From positions 372,001 through 436,000 of the forward strand of contig NZ_VIGH01000003.1 of the NCBI RefSeq assembly GCF_006704125.1: a stretch of DNA of 64,000 bases. The letters run 5' to 3'. Shown one piece after another: positions 18,135-27,457 of this stretch; positions within the stretch are counted from its first letter, which is position 1, and every line of letters begins with the position of its first letter. The translations under genes and the position numbers were made by a program. The stretch is from Rhodococcus spelaei. GTDB lineage: Bacteria > Actinomycetota > Actinomycetes > Mycobacteriales > Mycobacteriaceae. Below the pieces are notes generated by a model. It was not told where the DNA came from. It did not search any database and saw nothing but the letters and a program-made list of their open reading frames with translations.

Positions 18135-18683
18135 ATGGCAAAGCACAGGGCGAAGCAGGATCACCGACTGCGGCGATCGGTTCGCGTCATCGCTGTCGGT
18201 GCCGCGATCACCGGCGGAGCACTGGCACTGCCTGCGGCTCCGGCGATGGCAGCGCCGATCACGATCCCGGGGGTGGGCGCCTTCGAGATCCCGGGTCTGC
18301 CGGCCGCACCGGGTCTGCCTGCGGCACCTGCCGCGCCGCTGACCCATGGGCAGCAGGCGCTCGACGCCGCCCAGTCCAAGCTCGGCTCGCCCTACGTCTG
18401 GGGAGCAACCGGCCCGAACGCCTTCGACTGCTCCGGTCTGGTCCAGTGGGCGTACCGACAGGCGGGGATCTCCGTTCCGCGTACCACGTACGACCAGGTC
18501 AACGCGGGAGCGCCGGTCGGCAGGGGTGACCTGCAACTCGGTGACGTGGTGCTGTTCTACGGCGCCGAGCACGTGGGGCTGTACGCGGGCGACGGCATGG
18601 TCGTACACGCCCCCACCGAGGGGCAGCCGGTCAAGAAGACCCCGCTCGACTCGATGCCGTTCTACGCCGCCCGCCGCTACTGA
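18135..18683 (+). CDS. Secreted NlpC/P60 peptidoglycan hydrolase (short form)
   Basis: A 182-residue exported protein. A basic start and hydrophobic core end in an AMAA signal-peptidase-type cleavage site near residue 38. A Pro/Ala-rich linker carries the phrase ITIPGVGAFEIPG, and the C-terminal NlpC/P60 domain has the catalytic Cys in FDCSGLVQWAY, the His in EHVGLYAGDG and a later VVHAP His. It ends in AARRY. The domain cleaves the stem peptide of peptidoglycan in the RipB/RipD group. It is a paralogue of the gene at 55397, sharing the IPGVG/IPG linker phrase and C-terminus. No riboswitch is recognised in its 190-bp upstream gap, unlike the paralogue. Confidence 0.92.
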   Translation: MAKHRAKQDHRLRRSVRVIAVGAAITGGALALPAAPAMAAPITIPGVGAFEIPGLPAAPGLPAAPAAPLTHGQQALDAAQSKLGSPYVWGATGPNAFDCSGLVQWAYRQAGISVPRTTYDQVNAGAPVGRGDLQLGDVVLFYGAEHVGLYAGDGMVVHAPTEGQPVKKTPLDSMPFYAARRY

Positions 18684-18702
18684 CACTTACCGGCCGTTCG
18701 GG

Positions 18703-19704
18703 TCAGTCCACGGCGGTGACGAAACCCTTGTCCACCAACCATTGTCGCGCCACGTCGGCGGGTTCGAGTCCCTCGACGTCGACCCGGCGGTTCAACTCGG
18801 TGATCTCCTGGTTGGTCAGCGCCGCGGAGATCGGCGCCATCACCTGCGCGACCTCGGGGTGGTCCTGTGCGAAGGACTCGCGCATGATCAGGGCGGGGTT
18901 GTACTTCGGGAAGAAGGACCGGTCGTCGTCGAGCAGCACCAGGTCCAGCGCGATGATCCGGCCGTCGGTGGTGAAGACCTCGCCGAACTTGCACTGTGTG
19001 CCGTCCGCGGTGGCCTGGTAGATGATGCCGGTCTGCAGAATCTGCTTCTGCGCCTTGGCCGGATCGAAGTCGTAGGCCGCGGCCATGCCGGGATAGCCGT
19101 CCTGGCGGACGTTGAACTCGGTCTCCACACAGGTGGCTGCCGCCGCCGGGTCGCGCTTGACCAGATCGGCGTACTCGGACAGCGTCCGCACCCCGGTGGC
19201 CTCTGCGGTCGCTCGACTGGTGGCCAGCGCGTACGTGTTGTTCATCGGTGCGGGGTCGGTCCAGACCAGGCCGTTGCGCGCGAGGTCCTCGTCGCGCACC
19301 GCCTCGAACTGTGCGGTCGGGTCGGGGATCGGATGCTCGTGGCCCAGGTAGTTGATCCAGCCGGTACCGGTGTACTCGTAGGTGACGTCGATCTGGCCGT
19401 GCACCTGTGCGTCGCGGGTGCTGTTCGAGCCCTGGATGTTGGTGAGGTCGCGGACGTCCGCTCCGGCGGCCGAGAGCGCGAACTCGATGATGTACCCGAG
19501 AATGATCTGCTCGGTGAAGTCCTTGGAGCCCACCGTGATCGGGACTCCGTCCAGTCCCTCGACGGGCGTGATGCTGCCCGGCCCGACCTTCAACGGGAGT
19601 GCCCCTCCGGACTCGAGCCCACAGGACGTCAGCGCGCACGCCGTTGCCGCGACCATTGCATAGGTCACGGCCTTGCGCAGCAGGCCCTTTCGAGGGCGGG
19701 TCAT
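18703..19704 (-). CDS. Osmoprotectant ABC transporter, substrate-binding lipoprotein (OpuCC/ProX type)
   Basis: A 333-residue lipoprotein with a signal peptide and the lipobox LTSC near residue 28. The mature part follows the OpuAC/OsmF family: ITVGSKDFTEQIILGYI, NIQGSNSTRDAQVHGQID, YEYTGTGWINYLG and a late QWLVDKGF. It should bind a quaternary ammonium osmolyte such as glycine betaine, carnitine or choline. It is the last gene of the four-gene operon and overlaps the preceding permease gene by 4 bp. The ligand is inferred from the family. Confidence 0.92.
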   Translation of the reverse strand: MTRPRKGLLRKAVTYAMVAATACALTSCGLESGGALPLKVGPGSITPVEGLDGVPITVGSKDFTEQIILGYIIEFALSAAGADVRDLTNIQGSNSTRDAQVHGQIDVTYEYTGTGWINYLGHEHPIPDPTAQFEAVRDEDLARNGLVWTDPAPMNNTYALATSRATAEATGVRTLSEYADLVKRDPAAAATCVETEFNVRQDGYPGMAAAYDFDPAKAQKQILQTGIIYQATADGTQCKFGEVFTTDGRIIALDLVLLDDDRSFFPKYNPALIMRESFAQDHPEVAQVMAPISAALTNQEITELNRRVDVEGLEPADVARQWLVDKGFVTAVD

Positions 19705-20462
19705 CGCAACCCCTTCGGCCCGAGGTAGGTCTCCGCCAGGGCGCCGAGCCAGTCGACGAGCAGCGCCAGGGACACCGCGAGGACCGCGCCCACCACCAGG
19801 GTCACGTTGTCGCGCAACTTGTATCCGGTGTCGATGAGGATTCCGAGCCCACCCGCACTGACCAGGAAGCAGAGAGTGGCCGTGCCGACTGCGAGCACCA
19901 GGGAGGTGCGCAGGCCGGCGAGGATGTACGGCACCGCCATCGGGAACTCGACTCGGCGCAGGACCGTCATCGCCGACATGCCCTGGCCTCGACCCGCGTC
20001 GATCAGCGTGCGGTCGACCTCCTGGTAGCCCAGAATCGTGTTACGCAGCACCGGAAGTAGCGAATAGAAGGCGATCGGCAGTACGCCGATCCAGAATCCG
20101 GTGGTCCGGGTGGCGAGGTAGAACAGCACCAGCAGGCCGATCGCGGGGGCGGCGGCGCCGATGTTCGCGATCCCGACGAACACCGGAGCGAGGCGGGTCC
20201 AACCGGGACGGGTCAGCAGCGTGCCCAGCGGTACCGACAGCACCAGCACGATCACCACCACCGCGACCGTGATGAGTACGTGCTGCCAGGTCAGGTGCGC
20301 CAGGTTGGACACGCTGATGCTGGCCTGTTGGGTGGCGGTGAGGTCGCGGCTGAACGCCCAGCCCAACACGCCGCCGACCAGGATCAGCACCAGTACCGGC
20401 TGCGCCAGCAGACGGACCCGGTCCGCGCGGCCGGTGGAGCTGGTGTCGATGCCCGCGGTCAC
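19701..20462 (-). CDS. Osmoprotectant ABC transporter permease (second permease)
   Basis: A 253-residue integral membrane protein with about six hydrophobic segments and the binding-protein-dependent transport EAA-like loop DAGRGQGMSAMTVLRRVEFP followed by AVPYILAGLRT. It resembles OpuCB/ProW-type permeases. It overlaps its downstream neighbour and the upstream ATPase gene by 4 bp each (ATGA-type junctions), so all four genes are translationally coupled. The first 20 residues are polar and cytoplasmic. Confidence 0.92.
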   Translation of the reverse strand: MTAGIDTSSTGRADRVRLLAQPVLVLILVGGVLGWAFSRDLTATQQASISVSNLAHLTWQHVLITVAVVVIVLVLSVPLGTLLTRPGWTRLAPVFVGIANIGAAAPAIGLLVLFYLATRTTGFWIGVLPIAFYSLLPVLRNTILGYQEVDRTLIDAGRGQGMSAMTVLRRVEFPMAVPYILAGLRTSLVLAVGTATLCFLVSAGGLGILIDTGYKLRDNVTLVVGAVLAVSLALLVDWLGALAETYLGPKGLR

Positions 20463-21733
20463 GGCGCGGTGTCCTCGGGTGCCTCGTGCCGCCCGTGCGG
20501 GACGTCGTCGGGAGCCGACCCGCTCGCGACGGCCTCGTCGAGATCGTCGTCGTGGTCGTGCGCGTGTTCCTCACGCAGTTCGCGCAGCGCGTCGACCAGC
20601 GTGTCGATCGTGATCAGCCCGGCGTACTCGCCGCGCAGTCCCGTCACGACGGTGGACGCGCTCGACTCGGCGAGCAGCGCCTCGAGCGCGTCCTGCAGTG
20701 TCGACTGCACGGACACGATCTCGCCGACCGGATCGCCGATGTCGCGCAACGAGTTCACACCGGTCAGGTGCGCGGGGGAGACCCAGCGCATCGGGCGGTC
20801 GCGGCGGTCCAGGATCAGACCCCACTGCCGTTTGCGGGCGAGCAGGGCGCGCCGGAACTCGTCGACCGGATCGCCGTCGTGGGCGGTCGGGCACTGCAGC
20901 AGGCGCACGTCCCGGACCCGGCTGAGGGTCAGTTGCTTGAGGGAGGCGTCCGCCCCGACGAACCCGGCGACCATGTCGTTGGCGGGATTCGCCAGGATCG
21001 CCTCCGGGGTGTCGTACTGCATGATGTGGGACTGGCTGCCCAGCACGGCGATTCGGTCACCGAGCTTGACGGCCTCGTTGAAGTCGTGGGTGACGAACAC
21101 GATGGTCTTGCCGAGTTCGGACTGCAGGCGCATCAGCTCGTCCTGCAACAGTCCGCGGGTGATCGGGTCGACGGCTCCGAACGGTTCGTCCATCAGCAGC
21201 ACCGGCGGATCCGCCGCCAGCGCGCGGGCCACGCCGACCCGCTGCTGCTGACCTCCCGAGAGCTGTCGGGGGAACCGATCCCGATAGGTGTCGGGGTCGA
21301 GGCCGACGAGGTCGAGCATCTCGTCGGTGCGCTCGGAGATGTGCTTGCGGTCCCAGCCGATGAGGCCGGGCACGGTAGCGACGTTCTTGGCGACCGTCAG
21401 GTGCGGGAACAGGCCGGCCTGCTGGATGGAGTAGCCGATGCCGCGACGCAGGCGGTCGGGGTCGATCGACAGTGCATCCCGTCCGCCGATGGTGATCTTG
21501 CCCGAGGTGGGTTCGATGAGGCGGTTGATCATCCGCATCGTGGTGGTCTTGCCGCAGCCGGACGGGCCGACGAAGACCACCGTCTCTCCGGCCGGGATGG
21601 TCATCGACACCCCGTCGACGGCGGCCGACTCCTGCCCCGGGTAGCGCTTGACCACGTCCTCGAGCACGATCTCGACCCCGTGCACGTGGCCGTTGTGCGA
21701 TGCGGTGTCGTCGCGTGATGCGGTGTCGGTCAA
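20459..21733 (-). CDS. Osmoprotectant ABC transporter ATPase with C-terminal CBS region (OpuCA/ProV type)
   Basis: A 424-residue protein. Walker A is GPSGCGKTTT near residue 55, the signature is LSGGQQQRVG near 155 and Walker B is VLLMDEPFGAVD near 175. The C-terminal 170 residues contain two CBS-like stretches (RPMRWVSPAHL and TVVTGLRGEYAGLITIDTLVDAL), which in OpuA/OpuC sense ionic strength or c-di-AMP. The protein ends with a His/Asp-rich tail. The start is TTG at 21733, overlapping the upstream permease stop (TTGA) and preceded by GAGGGGG. The CBS region and the c-di-AMP riboswitch elsewhere in the window raise the possibility that this transporter also responds to c-di-AMP, as in Firmicutes. 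That is inference only. Confidence 0.92.
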   Translation of the reverse strand: MTDTASRDDTASHNGHVHGVEIVLEDVVKRYPGQESAAVDGVSMTIPAGETVVFVGPSGCGKTTTMRMINRLIEPTSGKITIGGRDALSIDPDRLRRGIGYSIQQAGLFPHLTVAKNVATVPGLIGWDRKHISERTDEMLDLVGLDPDTYRDRFPRQLSGGQQQRVGVARALAADPPVLLMDEPFGAVDPITRGLLQDELMRLQSELGKTIVFVTHDFNEAVKLGDRIAVLGSQSHIMQYDTPEAILANPANDMVAGFVGADASLKQLTLSRVRDVRLLQCPTAHDGDPVDEFRRALLARKRQWGLILDRRDRPMRWVSPAHLTGVNSLRDIGDPVGEIVSVQSTLQDALEALLAESSASTVVTGLRGEYAGLITIDTLVDALRELREEHAHDHDDDLDEAVASGSAPDDVPHGRHEAPEDTAP

Positions 21734-22383
21734 CGGATCCCCCTCGAGGTGGTGAGTCGGCCGAGCAGGACGTAGAGCGCGTCCAGGATCAGGGCCAGGA
21801 TGACGATGAGCACCGTCCCGGTCAGTGCCTGCGGCACCGCGGTCGGACTGCCGACTCGGGACAGACCGGAGAAGATCAGGTTGCCGAGGCCGGGACCCTT
21901 GGCGTAGGCGGCGATCGCCAGGATTCCCATCAGCATCTGGGTGCTGACCCGCATGCCGGCCAGGATCGACGGCCAGGCGAGCGGCATCTCGATCCGTCCG
22001 AGCACGCGCAGGCGGTTCATCCCGACTCCCCGTGCGGCGTCGGTGATCGCCGGGTCCACCGACGCGAGGCCGATGATGGTGTTGCGAATGATCGGTAGCA
22101 GGCCGTAGAGCACCAGTGCGGTGACGGTCGGGCGCACACCGAGGCCGAGGATCGGGATGAGCAGACCCAACAGGGCGAACGAGGGCACCGTGAGGATGGT
22201 GCTGGCCAGGCCGGTGGCGACGGCGGAGCCGATCGGGCTGCGGTAGACGAGGATGCCGATGCCGACGGCGATGATCGTCGCGAGCACGATCGACTGCACG
22301 ACCGCGCTGACGTGGAGATAGGAGTCGGTGAGCAGCTGGCTGCGGCGTGCGGACATGAAGTCCCACCAGGCCTGGAAGTCCAC
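21730..22383 (-). CDS. Osmoprotectant ABC transporter permease (first permease)
   Basis: A 217-residue membrane protein with five to six hydrophobic segments and the EAA-like loop DAARGVGMNRLRVLGRIEMPLA. It is homologous to the second permease of the operon. The GTG at 22383 (MDFQAWWDFM) is preferred over the GTG at 22392 because a GGAGGTG Shine-Dalgarno sequence sits at the proper distance only from 22383. It is the first gene of the operon. The promoter must lie in the about 100 bp between it and the glnA1 terminator. Confidence 0.9.
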   Translation of the reverse strand: MDFQAWWDFMSARRSQLLTDSYLHVSAVVQSIVLATIIAVGIGILVYRSPIGSAVATGLASTILTVPSFALLGLLIPILGLGVRPTVTALVLYGLLPIIRNTIIGLASVDPAITDAARGVGMNRLRVLGRIEMPLAWPSILAGMRVSTQMLMGILAIAAYAKGPGLGNLIFSGLSRVGSPTAVPQALTGTVLIVILALILDALYVLLGRLTTSRGIR

Positions 22384-22482
22384 CGGCGACACCTCCGATC
22401 GCGTGCTCTCCGATCACCACATTGCTCGCAGATCGGTCTCCGCGCAAAAGAAGCGTGAAAGCGGCGTGTCGGGAGGTAACAG

Positions 22483-22520
22483 ACAACGGCGCCCCAACCG
22501 GAAGGTCGGGGCGCCGTTGT
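22483..22520. terminator. Intrinsic terminator of glnA1
   Basis: ACAACGGCGCCCC pairs perfectly with GGGGCGCCGTTGT (13 bp) with a 12-nt loop. It lies about 50 bp after the glnA1 stop codon on the minus strand and before the ABC operon promoter. Confidence 0.8.
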
Positions 22521-22572
22521 GGTCAGGCGTTCAGTGGTTCAACGACTTACACGTCGCGTCGGCGGTGCCGAC

Positions 22573-24009
22573 TTACACGTCGTAGTACAGCTGGAACTCG
22601 TACGGGTGCGGACGCAGGTTGACCGGGGCGATCTCCTGCTCGCGCTTGATCGAGATCCAGGTCTCGATCAGGTCGGTGGTGAATACGCCACCCTCGGTGA
22701 GGTAGTCGTGATCCTGCTCGAGACGGTCGATGACGGCGTTCAGGCTGGTGGGGGCCTGCGGGATGTTGCGGGCCTCCTCCGGCGGGAGCTCGTAGAGGTC
22801 CTTGTCGACCGGCGCCATCGGCTCGATCTTGTTCTTGATGCCGTCCAGGCCGGCCATCATCTGCGCGGCGAAGTTCAGGTACGGGTTGCCCGAGGAGTCC
22901 GGCGCGCGGAACTCGAGGCGCTTGGCCTTCGGGTTGTTGCCGGTGATCGGGATGCGCACGGCCGCGGAGCGGTTGCGCTGGCTGTACACCAGGTTGATGG
23001 GGGCCTCGTAGCCCGGCACCAGGCGGTGGTACGAGTTGATCGTCGGGTTGGTGAACGCCAGCAGCGACGGTGCGTGGTGCAGGATGCCGCCGATGTACCA
23101 GCGGGCCAGGTCGGACAGGCCGGCGTAGCCGGACTCGTCGTGGAACAGCGGCTTGCCGTCCTTCCACAGCGACTGGTGCACGTGCATGCCCGAGCCGTTG
23201 TCGCCGAAGAGGGGCTTCGGCATGAAGGTGGCGGACTTGCCGTTCTGCCAGCAGGTGTTCTTGACGATGTACTTGAACAGCTGCAGGTCGTCGGCCGCCG
23301 CGAGCAGGGTGTTGAACTTGTAGTTGATCTCCTGCTGGCCGCCGGTGCCGACCTCGTGGTGGCCGCGCTCGAGCTCGAAGCCCGCGTTGGTCAGGTTGGT
23401 GGAGATCTCGTCACGCAGGTCGACGTAGTGGTCGTACGGGGCGACGGGGAAGTAGCCACCCTTGGGGCGGACCTTGTAGCCGAGATTCGGGCTGCCGTCG
23501 GCGTTGACCTCGTTGCCGGTGTTCCAGGAGCCGGAGATGGAGTCCAGCTCGTAGAACGCGCCGTTCATGCCGGAGTCGTAGCGGACCGAGTCGAAGATGT
23601 AGAACTCGGCCTCGGCGCCGAAGTACGCGGTGTCGGCGATGCCGGTGCTGACCAGGTACTCCTCGGCCTTGCGCGCGACGTTGCGGGGGTCGCGGCTGTA
23701 GGACTCGCGGGTGAACGGGTCGTGGACGAAGAAGTCCATGTTCAGCGTGCGGGCGTGCCGGAACGGGTCGATGCGCGCGGTCGAGACGTCGGGCAGGAGC
23801 ATCATGTCCGACTCGTGGATCGACTGGAAGCCGCGGACGGACGAACCGTCGAACGCGAGGCCATCCTCGAAGACGTCCTTGTTGAACGCGGAGGCCGGGA
23901 TCGAGAAGTGCTGCTGGACGCCGGGCAGGTCGCTGAACCGGATGTCCACGTACTCGACTTTTTCGTCAGCGATGTACTTGATGACCTCTTCGGCCGTGCT
24001 GAACGCCAC
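22573..24009 (-). CDS. glnA: Glutamine synthetase type I (GlnA1)
   Basis: A 478-residue dodecameric enzyme that makes glutamine from glutamate, ammonia and ATP. Blocks seen are [17 protein letters not shown], the EAEFYIFD metal ligand, [25 protein letters not shown] and [21 protein letters not shown]. The adenylylation loop [10 protein letters not shown] is intact, so it is the target of GlnE at that Tyr. A GlnR-like box (24108-24123) lies about 100 bp upstream, and a clean terminator follows. It is distinct from the GlnA2 gene at 13578, which lacks the canonical loop. Confidence 0.97.
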   Translation of the reverse strand: MAFSTAEEVIKYIADEKVEYVDIRFSDLPGVQQHFSIPASAFNKDVFEDGLAFDGSSVRGFQSIHESDMMLLPDVSTARIDPFRHARTLNMDFFVHDPFTRESYSRDPRNVARKAEEYLVSTGIADTAYFGAEAEFYIFDSVRYDSGMNGAFYELDSISGSWNTGNEVNADGSPNLGYKVRPKGGYFPVAPYDHYVDLRDEISTNLTNAGFELERGHHEVGTGGQQEINYKFNTLLAAADDLQLFKYIVKNTCWQNGKSATFMPKPLFGDNGSGMHVHQSLWKDGKPLFHDESGYAGLSDLARWYIGGILHHAPSLLAFTNPTINSYHRLVPGYEAPINLVYSQRNRSAAVRIPITGNNPKAKRLEFRAPDSSGNPYLNFAAQMMAGLDGIKNKIEPMAPVDKDLYELPPEEARNIPQAPTSLNAVIDRLEQDHDYLTEGGVFTTDLIETWISIKREQEIAPVNLRPHPYEFQLYYDV

Positions 24010-24107
24010 GCTTGTGCTCCTTCAGTTGGGTCCCAGCCAGTAGTGATTGCGGCGGGTTTCGTCGAGGCGACGGTAAGGACTCGGTGTTGCCCAGCAATCA
24101 AGGCTGT

Positions 24108-24123
24108 GTTTCGTCAGTGTTAC
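24108..24123 (-). promoter_or_regulatory. GlnR-type binding site upstream of glnA1
   Basis: Read on the minus strand, the site is GTAAC-N6-GAAAC, a full match to the GTnAC-N6-GnAAC element described for GlnR in Streptomyces and mycobacteria. It lies about 100 bp before the glnA1 start, a position suited to nitrogen-dependent activation. Only one clear copy is seen, while strong targets often have two. Confidence 0.6.
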
Positions 24124-24188
24124 ACGTCCCGAAAAACGACGTACGTCACACCGGGGAGGCCGTTTCTGTGAGGAGTCGGGTCCGCGCC

Positions 24189-24194
24189 TATCCT
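24189..24194 (+). promoter_or_regulatory. Putative -10 element of RDD gene
   Basis: TATCCT ends 6 nt before the ATG at 24201. No Shine-Dalgarno sequence is visible, as expected for a leaderless transcript. Confidence 0.5.
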
Positions 24195-24200
24195 GGACCC

Positions 24201-24674
24201 ATGGCGCGCATGACTGGATCCTGGCTCTCCGGCCCCACGGCGGCCCTGCCGAAGGACGACCACGAGGTGGGCCGGTACCGCGGAGAGAAGCTCGGGCTGC
24301 CCGAGAGCGGTCCCGGTGCGGCCGCGGGTTCCGGACGTCGCGTGCTCGCGCTCGTGATCGACTGGGCGATCTCGGTGGGCGTGGCCTCGCTGCTGGTCCG
24401 CGGCGACTGGACCGGCGGGGTGATCAACACCGTCGCACTGATCCTGTGGTTCGTGGTCGGAGTCGGCACGGTGTCGCTGTTCGCGTTCACGCCCGGACAG
24501 TTCGCCGTCGGCATCGGCGTGGCACGCGTGGACCGCCCCGTCCCGGTGGGATTCGTCCGGGCGCTGGCCCGGCAGGTGCTGCTGGTGTTCGTGGTGCCGG
24601 CGTTGATCACCGATCACGACGGTCGCGGCATGCACGACCGAGCCACCGGCACGATGCTGATCCGCTCCCGCTGA
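24201..24674 (+). CDS. RDD-family membrane protein
   Basis: A 157-residue membrane protein. After a polar 45-residue N-terminus comes the RDD core: GRRVLALVIDWAISV (the Arg and Asp of the name), a second helix VINTVALILWFVVGVGTVSLF, and a third near ARQVLLVFVVPALI, then DHDGRGMHDRATGTMLI. The location next to glnA1 on the opposite strand and beside DUF4191 matches M. tuberculosis (Rv2219 region). The function of this subgroup is unknown. The start is set by the TATCCT hexamer. Confidence 0.88.
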   Translation: MARMTGSWLSGPTAALPKDDHEVGRYRGEKLGLPESGPGAAAGSGRRVLALVIDWAISVGVASLLVRGDWTGGVINTVALILWFVVGVGTVSLFAFTPGQFAVGIGVARVDRPVPVGFVRALARQVLLVFVVPALITDHDGRGMHDRATGTMLIRSR

Positions 24675-24700
24675 CAGCAGCGACGAAGTCCCGGAATCGA

Positions 24701-24732
24701 CGAAGGCGCCCTCCACACGGAGAGCGCCTTCG
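24701..24732. terminator. Bidirectional terminator between RDD and DUF4191 genes
   Basis: CGAAGGCGC and GCGCCTTCG form the outer stem, with CTCC/GGAG extending it around an ACAC loop. It sits in the convergent gap and can serve both strands. Confidence 0.75.
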
Positions 24733-24758
24733 GTCGTCTGAGATCAGCGAGGCCGGCG

Positions 24759-25499
24759 TCAGCGGCGACGCATGGTGCGCTGCACGCCCTTCATCTTCGC
24801 GCCGCCGGGAATCGGTCCCTTCGGCATCGCCGGCCCGCCGCGAGTGCCGAGTGCGGCCAGGCGTGACTCGATGGTGTCCATCCGCTTGGTGTCGATGTTC
24901 TTCGGCAGCTTCGCCATGTACTTCTGCAGCTGCGACAGCGGGATCTGGCCCTCGTCGTTGCCGACGATGATGTCGTAGATCGGGGTGTCGCCGACCAGTC
25001 GCGCCGTCTTCTTCTTCTCCTGCGCGAGAAGGGACTTCACTCGCTGCGGCGCGCCCTCGGCGACCAGGATGATGCCCGGCCGCCCGATCACCCGGTGCAC
25101 GGCGTCGAGCTGAGTGGTACCGGCGATCGCGTTGGTGACGCGCCAGCTGCCCTGCAGGTTGTCCAGTGCCCACGCGGCCGCACCGGCCTGGCCGTCGGCC
25201 TTGCCGTAGACGGACTTCTGCACGCGGCGACCGAAGATGATGAATGCGGCCAGCACGCCGAGCAGGATGCCGACCGGCAGCAGGAACCACTCGATCCCGA
25301 AGATCAGGCCGACGAGGAAGAACACCACCGCGAGGCCGACCACCGCGCCGATCATCAACGGCAGCAGCAGCTTGTCTTCCTTGCGCTGCATCTGGAAGGC
25401 CTGCCAGAGCTGGCTACGCCGCTCCTTCGATGCCTGTCGGCGGGCCGCTTTCGCTGCGGCCTTCGCCTCTGTGGATTCCTTGCCCTTGCCGTTCGCCAT
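24759..25499 (-). CDS. DUF4191 membrane protein
   Basis: A 246-residue protein with a Lys/Ala-rich cytoplasmic N-terminus (residues 1-40), two adjacent membrane helices (about 45-90, LLLPLMIGAVVGLAVVFFLV and LLPVGILLGVLAAFIIFG) and a soluble C-terminal domain of about 150 residues ending in a basic MRRR. This arrangement is the DUF4191 family, conserved in Actinobacteria directly downstream of lipA. The same-strand position after lipA (55-bp gap) suggests cotranscription with lipB-lipA, but a role in lipoate metabolism is not shown. Confidence 0.9.
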   Translation of the reverse strand: MANGKGKESTEAKAAAKAARRQASKERRSQLWQAFQMQRKEDKLLLPLMIGAVVGLAVVFFLVGLIFGIEWFLLPVGILLGVLAAFIIFGRRVQKSVYGKADGQAGAAAWALDNLQGSWRVTNAIAGTTQLDAVHRVIGRPGIILVAEGAPQRVKSLLAQEKKKTARLVGDTPIYDIIVGNDEGQIPLSQLQKYMAKLPKNIDTKRMDTIESRLAALGTRGGPAMPKGPIPGGAKMKGVQRTMRRR

Positions 25500-25553
25500 A
25501 CCTCACAGGATACGTCTCGCGCCGCGCGCGAATCGCACCCGACCGCCGCCGGC

Positions 25554-26567
25554 TCAGGCGCGGGCCAGGCGTGCCATCAGCGAACTGGCCTCCTGGGAGG
25601 CGTCGCCCCCGTCAGCGAGGTGCGCCTGGCCCTCCGGCAGCGCGCGACCGTGACGGGCCATCGCCTGCGCGTACAGCCGCCCGGCCCGGTACGAGGAGCG
25701 GACCAGCGGCCCGGCCATCACGCCGGCGAAGCCGAGGTCGGTGGCGAACGCGGAGTGCTCGACGAACTCCTCGGGCTTGACCCACCGCTCGACCGGGTGG
25801 TGCCGCGGCGACGGACGCAGGTACTGGGTGATGGTGATGATGTCGCAGCCGGCCTCGTGCAGGTCGACCAGCGCCTGCCGGATCTCCTCGGGCGTCTCGC
25901 CCATGCCGAGGATCAGGTTCGACTTGGTCACCAGGCCGAAGTCGCGGGCCGCGGTGATGACGCCGAGCGAGCGGTCGTACCGGAACGCCGGGCGGATCCG
26001 CTTGAAGATGCGCGGGACCGTCTCGACGTTGTGGGCGAGCACCTCGGGGCGGGACTCGAACACCTCGGCCAGCAGGTCGGGCTTGCCGTTGAAGTCGGGG
26101 ATCAGGTTCTCGACGCCGGTGCCGGGGTTCAGCTCGTGGATCTGGCGCACGGTCTCGGCGTACAGCCACGCCCCGCCGTCGGGCAGGTCGTCGCGGGCGA
26201 CGCCGGTGATGGTCGAGTAGCGCAGACCCATCGACTGCACGGACTCCGCGACACGGCGCGGCTCGTCCCGGTCCAGTGCGGCGGGCTTGCCGGTGTCGAT
26301 CTGGCAGAAGTCGCAGCGGCGGGTGCACTGCTCGCCGCCGATGAGGAAGGTCGCCTCGCGGTCTTCCCAGCACTCGTAGATGTTGGGGCAGCCTGCTTCC
26401 TCGCAGACCGTGTGCAGACCCTCACTGCGGACCAGCGACTTGAGCTCGGTGTACTCCGGGCCCATCTTCGCGCGGGTCTTGATCCAGTTGGGTTTGCGTT
26501 CGATCGGGGTCTCCGCGTTTCGGGTCTCGATGCGGAGCAGTTTGCGTCCTTCTGGGGCCACAGTCAC
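25554..26567 (-). CDS. lipA: Lipoyl synthase
   Basis: A 337-residue radical SAM enzyme that inserts two sulphurs into octanoyl groups on E2 and H proteins. The auxiliary cluster motif [12 protein letters not shown] is near residue 55 and the radical SAM motif CTRRCDFC near 80. [10 protein letters not shown] and the late RSSYRAG (the Arg-Ser-Ser-Tyr that ligates the auxiliary cluster) are also present. GTG 26567 ([14 protein letters not shown]) is chosen because homologues begin there, although the frame stays open 18 codons further upstream. It follows lipB in the same orientation with a 63-bp gap. Confidence 0.97.
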   Translation of the reverse strand: MTVAPEGRKLLRIETRNAETPIERKPNWIKTRAKMGPEYTELKSLVRSEGLHTVCEEAGCPNIYECWEDREATFLIGGEQCTRRCDFCQIDTGKPAALDRDEPRRVAESVQSMGLRYSTITGVARDDLPDGGAWLYAETVRQIHELNPGTGVENLIPDFNGKPDLLAEVFESRPEVLAHNVETVPRIFKRIRPAFRYDRSLGVITAARDFGLVTKSNLILGMGETPEEIRQALVDLHEAGCDIITITQYLRPSPRHHPVERWVKPEEFVEHSAFATDLGFAGVMAGPLVRSSYRAGRLYAQAMARHGRALPEGQAHLADGGDASQEASSLMARLARA

Positions 26568-26630
26568 GCGTTCGATGCTACGCCCGCGACGACGACGGTC
26601 TCCGACCGGGCGCGGCCGCAAACGGCGCCC

Positions 26631-27410
26631 TCAGCCGAAGCGGTGCGTGGTGAAGTCCGGCGTGCTGACCGGCCGTGCGGCGCCTGCTGCGACATCGAAC
26701 GTGACCCGCTCGATGTCGTGCTCGGTGACCGGCAGCGACCCGTCGAAGGCCGCGGTGATCGCGGTGATCACGGCCGGGGTTACCTCCGCCACGGTGACTT
26801 CGCGCCCGAGTTCGCGGGTCAGGGAGGTGACGCCGGCGTCGGCGATGCCGCACGGGATGATCTCGTCGAAGGCGTCGAGCACCGCGTCGCAGTTGAGCGC
26901 GAACCCGTGCAACGCGACACCGCGCTGTACCCGCACGCCGATCGCTGCGATCTTGCGTTCGGGCAGCCAGGTCCCGTCGGTGAGCGAGGCCGGCAGCCAG
27001 ACACCGGAGCGTCCGTCCACGCGCCCGCAGTCGACGCCGAGCCCGGCGCACACCGAGATCAGTGCCTCCTCGATGCGGCGCACGTACTTGACCACGTCCA
27101 CCGGTTCGGCGAGTTTCACGATCGGGTAGCCCACCAGCTGACCGGGGCCGTGCCAGGTGATCTTGCCGCCGCGGTCCACGTCGATGACGGGGGTGCCGTC
27201 GGAGGGGCGGTCCTCCGGCGCGGTGCGGCGTCCCGCGGTGTAGACGGACGGGTGCTCGAGCAGCAGCAGGGCGTCACGGCCGCGGTCCTCGGCGCGCTCG
27301 TCGGCGAGTTGCCGCTGCAGGTCCCAGGCCTCGAGGTACTCGATCCGGCCGAGGTGCCGGACGTCGAGCGGGTCGCCGTCGAGTCGGATCGAGGAGGCGG
27401 TGCTGGTCAT
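26631..27410 (-). CDS. lipB: Lipoyl(octanoyl) transferase
   Basis: A 259-residue enzyme that moves octanoate from acyl carrier protein to lipoyl domains. Visible motifs are the [10 protein letters not shown] segment, [16 protein letters not shown], the catalytic Lys in [17 protein letters not shown] and the catalytic Cys in [13 protein letters not shown]. It is the upstream partner of lipA. SucB (28488), with two lipoyl domains, is an obvious substrate. The ATG at 27410 is used. A GTG three codons earlier is possible. Confidence 0.96.
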   Translation of the reverse strand: MTSTASSIRLDGDPLDVRHLGRIEYLEAWDLQRQLADERAEDRGRDALLLLEHPSVYTAGRRTAPEDRPSDGTPVIDVDRGGKITWHGPGQLVGYPIVKLAEPVDVVKYVRRIEEALISVCAGLGVDCGRVDGRSGVWLPASLTDGTWLPERKIAAIGVRVQRGVALHGFALNCDAVLDAFDEIIPCGIADAGVTSLTRELGREVTVAEVTPAVITAITAAFDGSLPVTEHDIERVTFDVAAGAARPVSTPDFTTHRFG

Positions 27411-27457
27411 TCCGGACACGTTACGCCCGCCGGTGGGCGGCCTCGTCCGGGGCGCGG

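Noticed and set aside
16102-18141. 679-codon minus-strand open frame
   Set aside because: Antisense to glnE, with low-complexity sequence and no supporting motif or RBS.
15831-18683. Very long open frame (950 codons) covering glnE in another phase
   Set aside because: Only its last 182 codons (from 18135) are a real gene. The rest is out-of-frame glnE.
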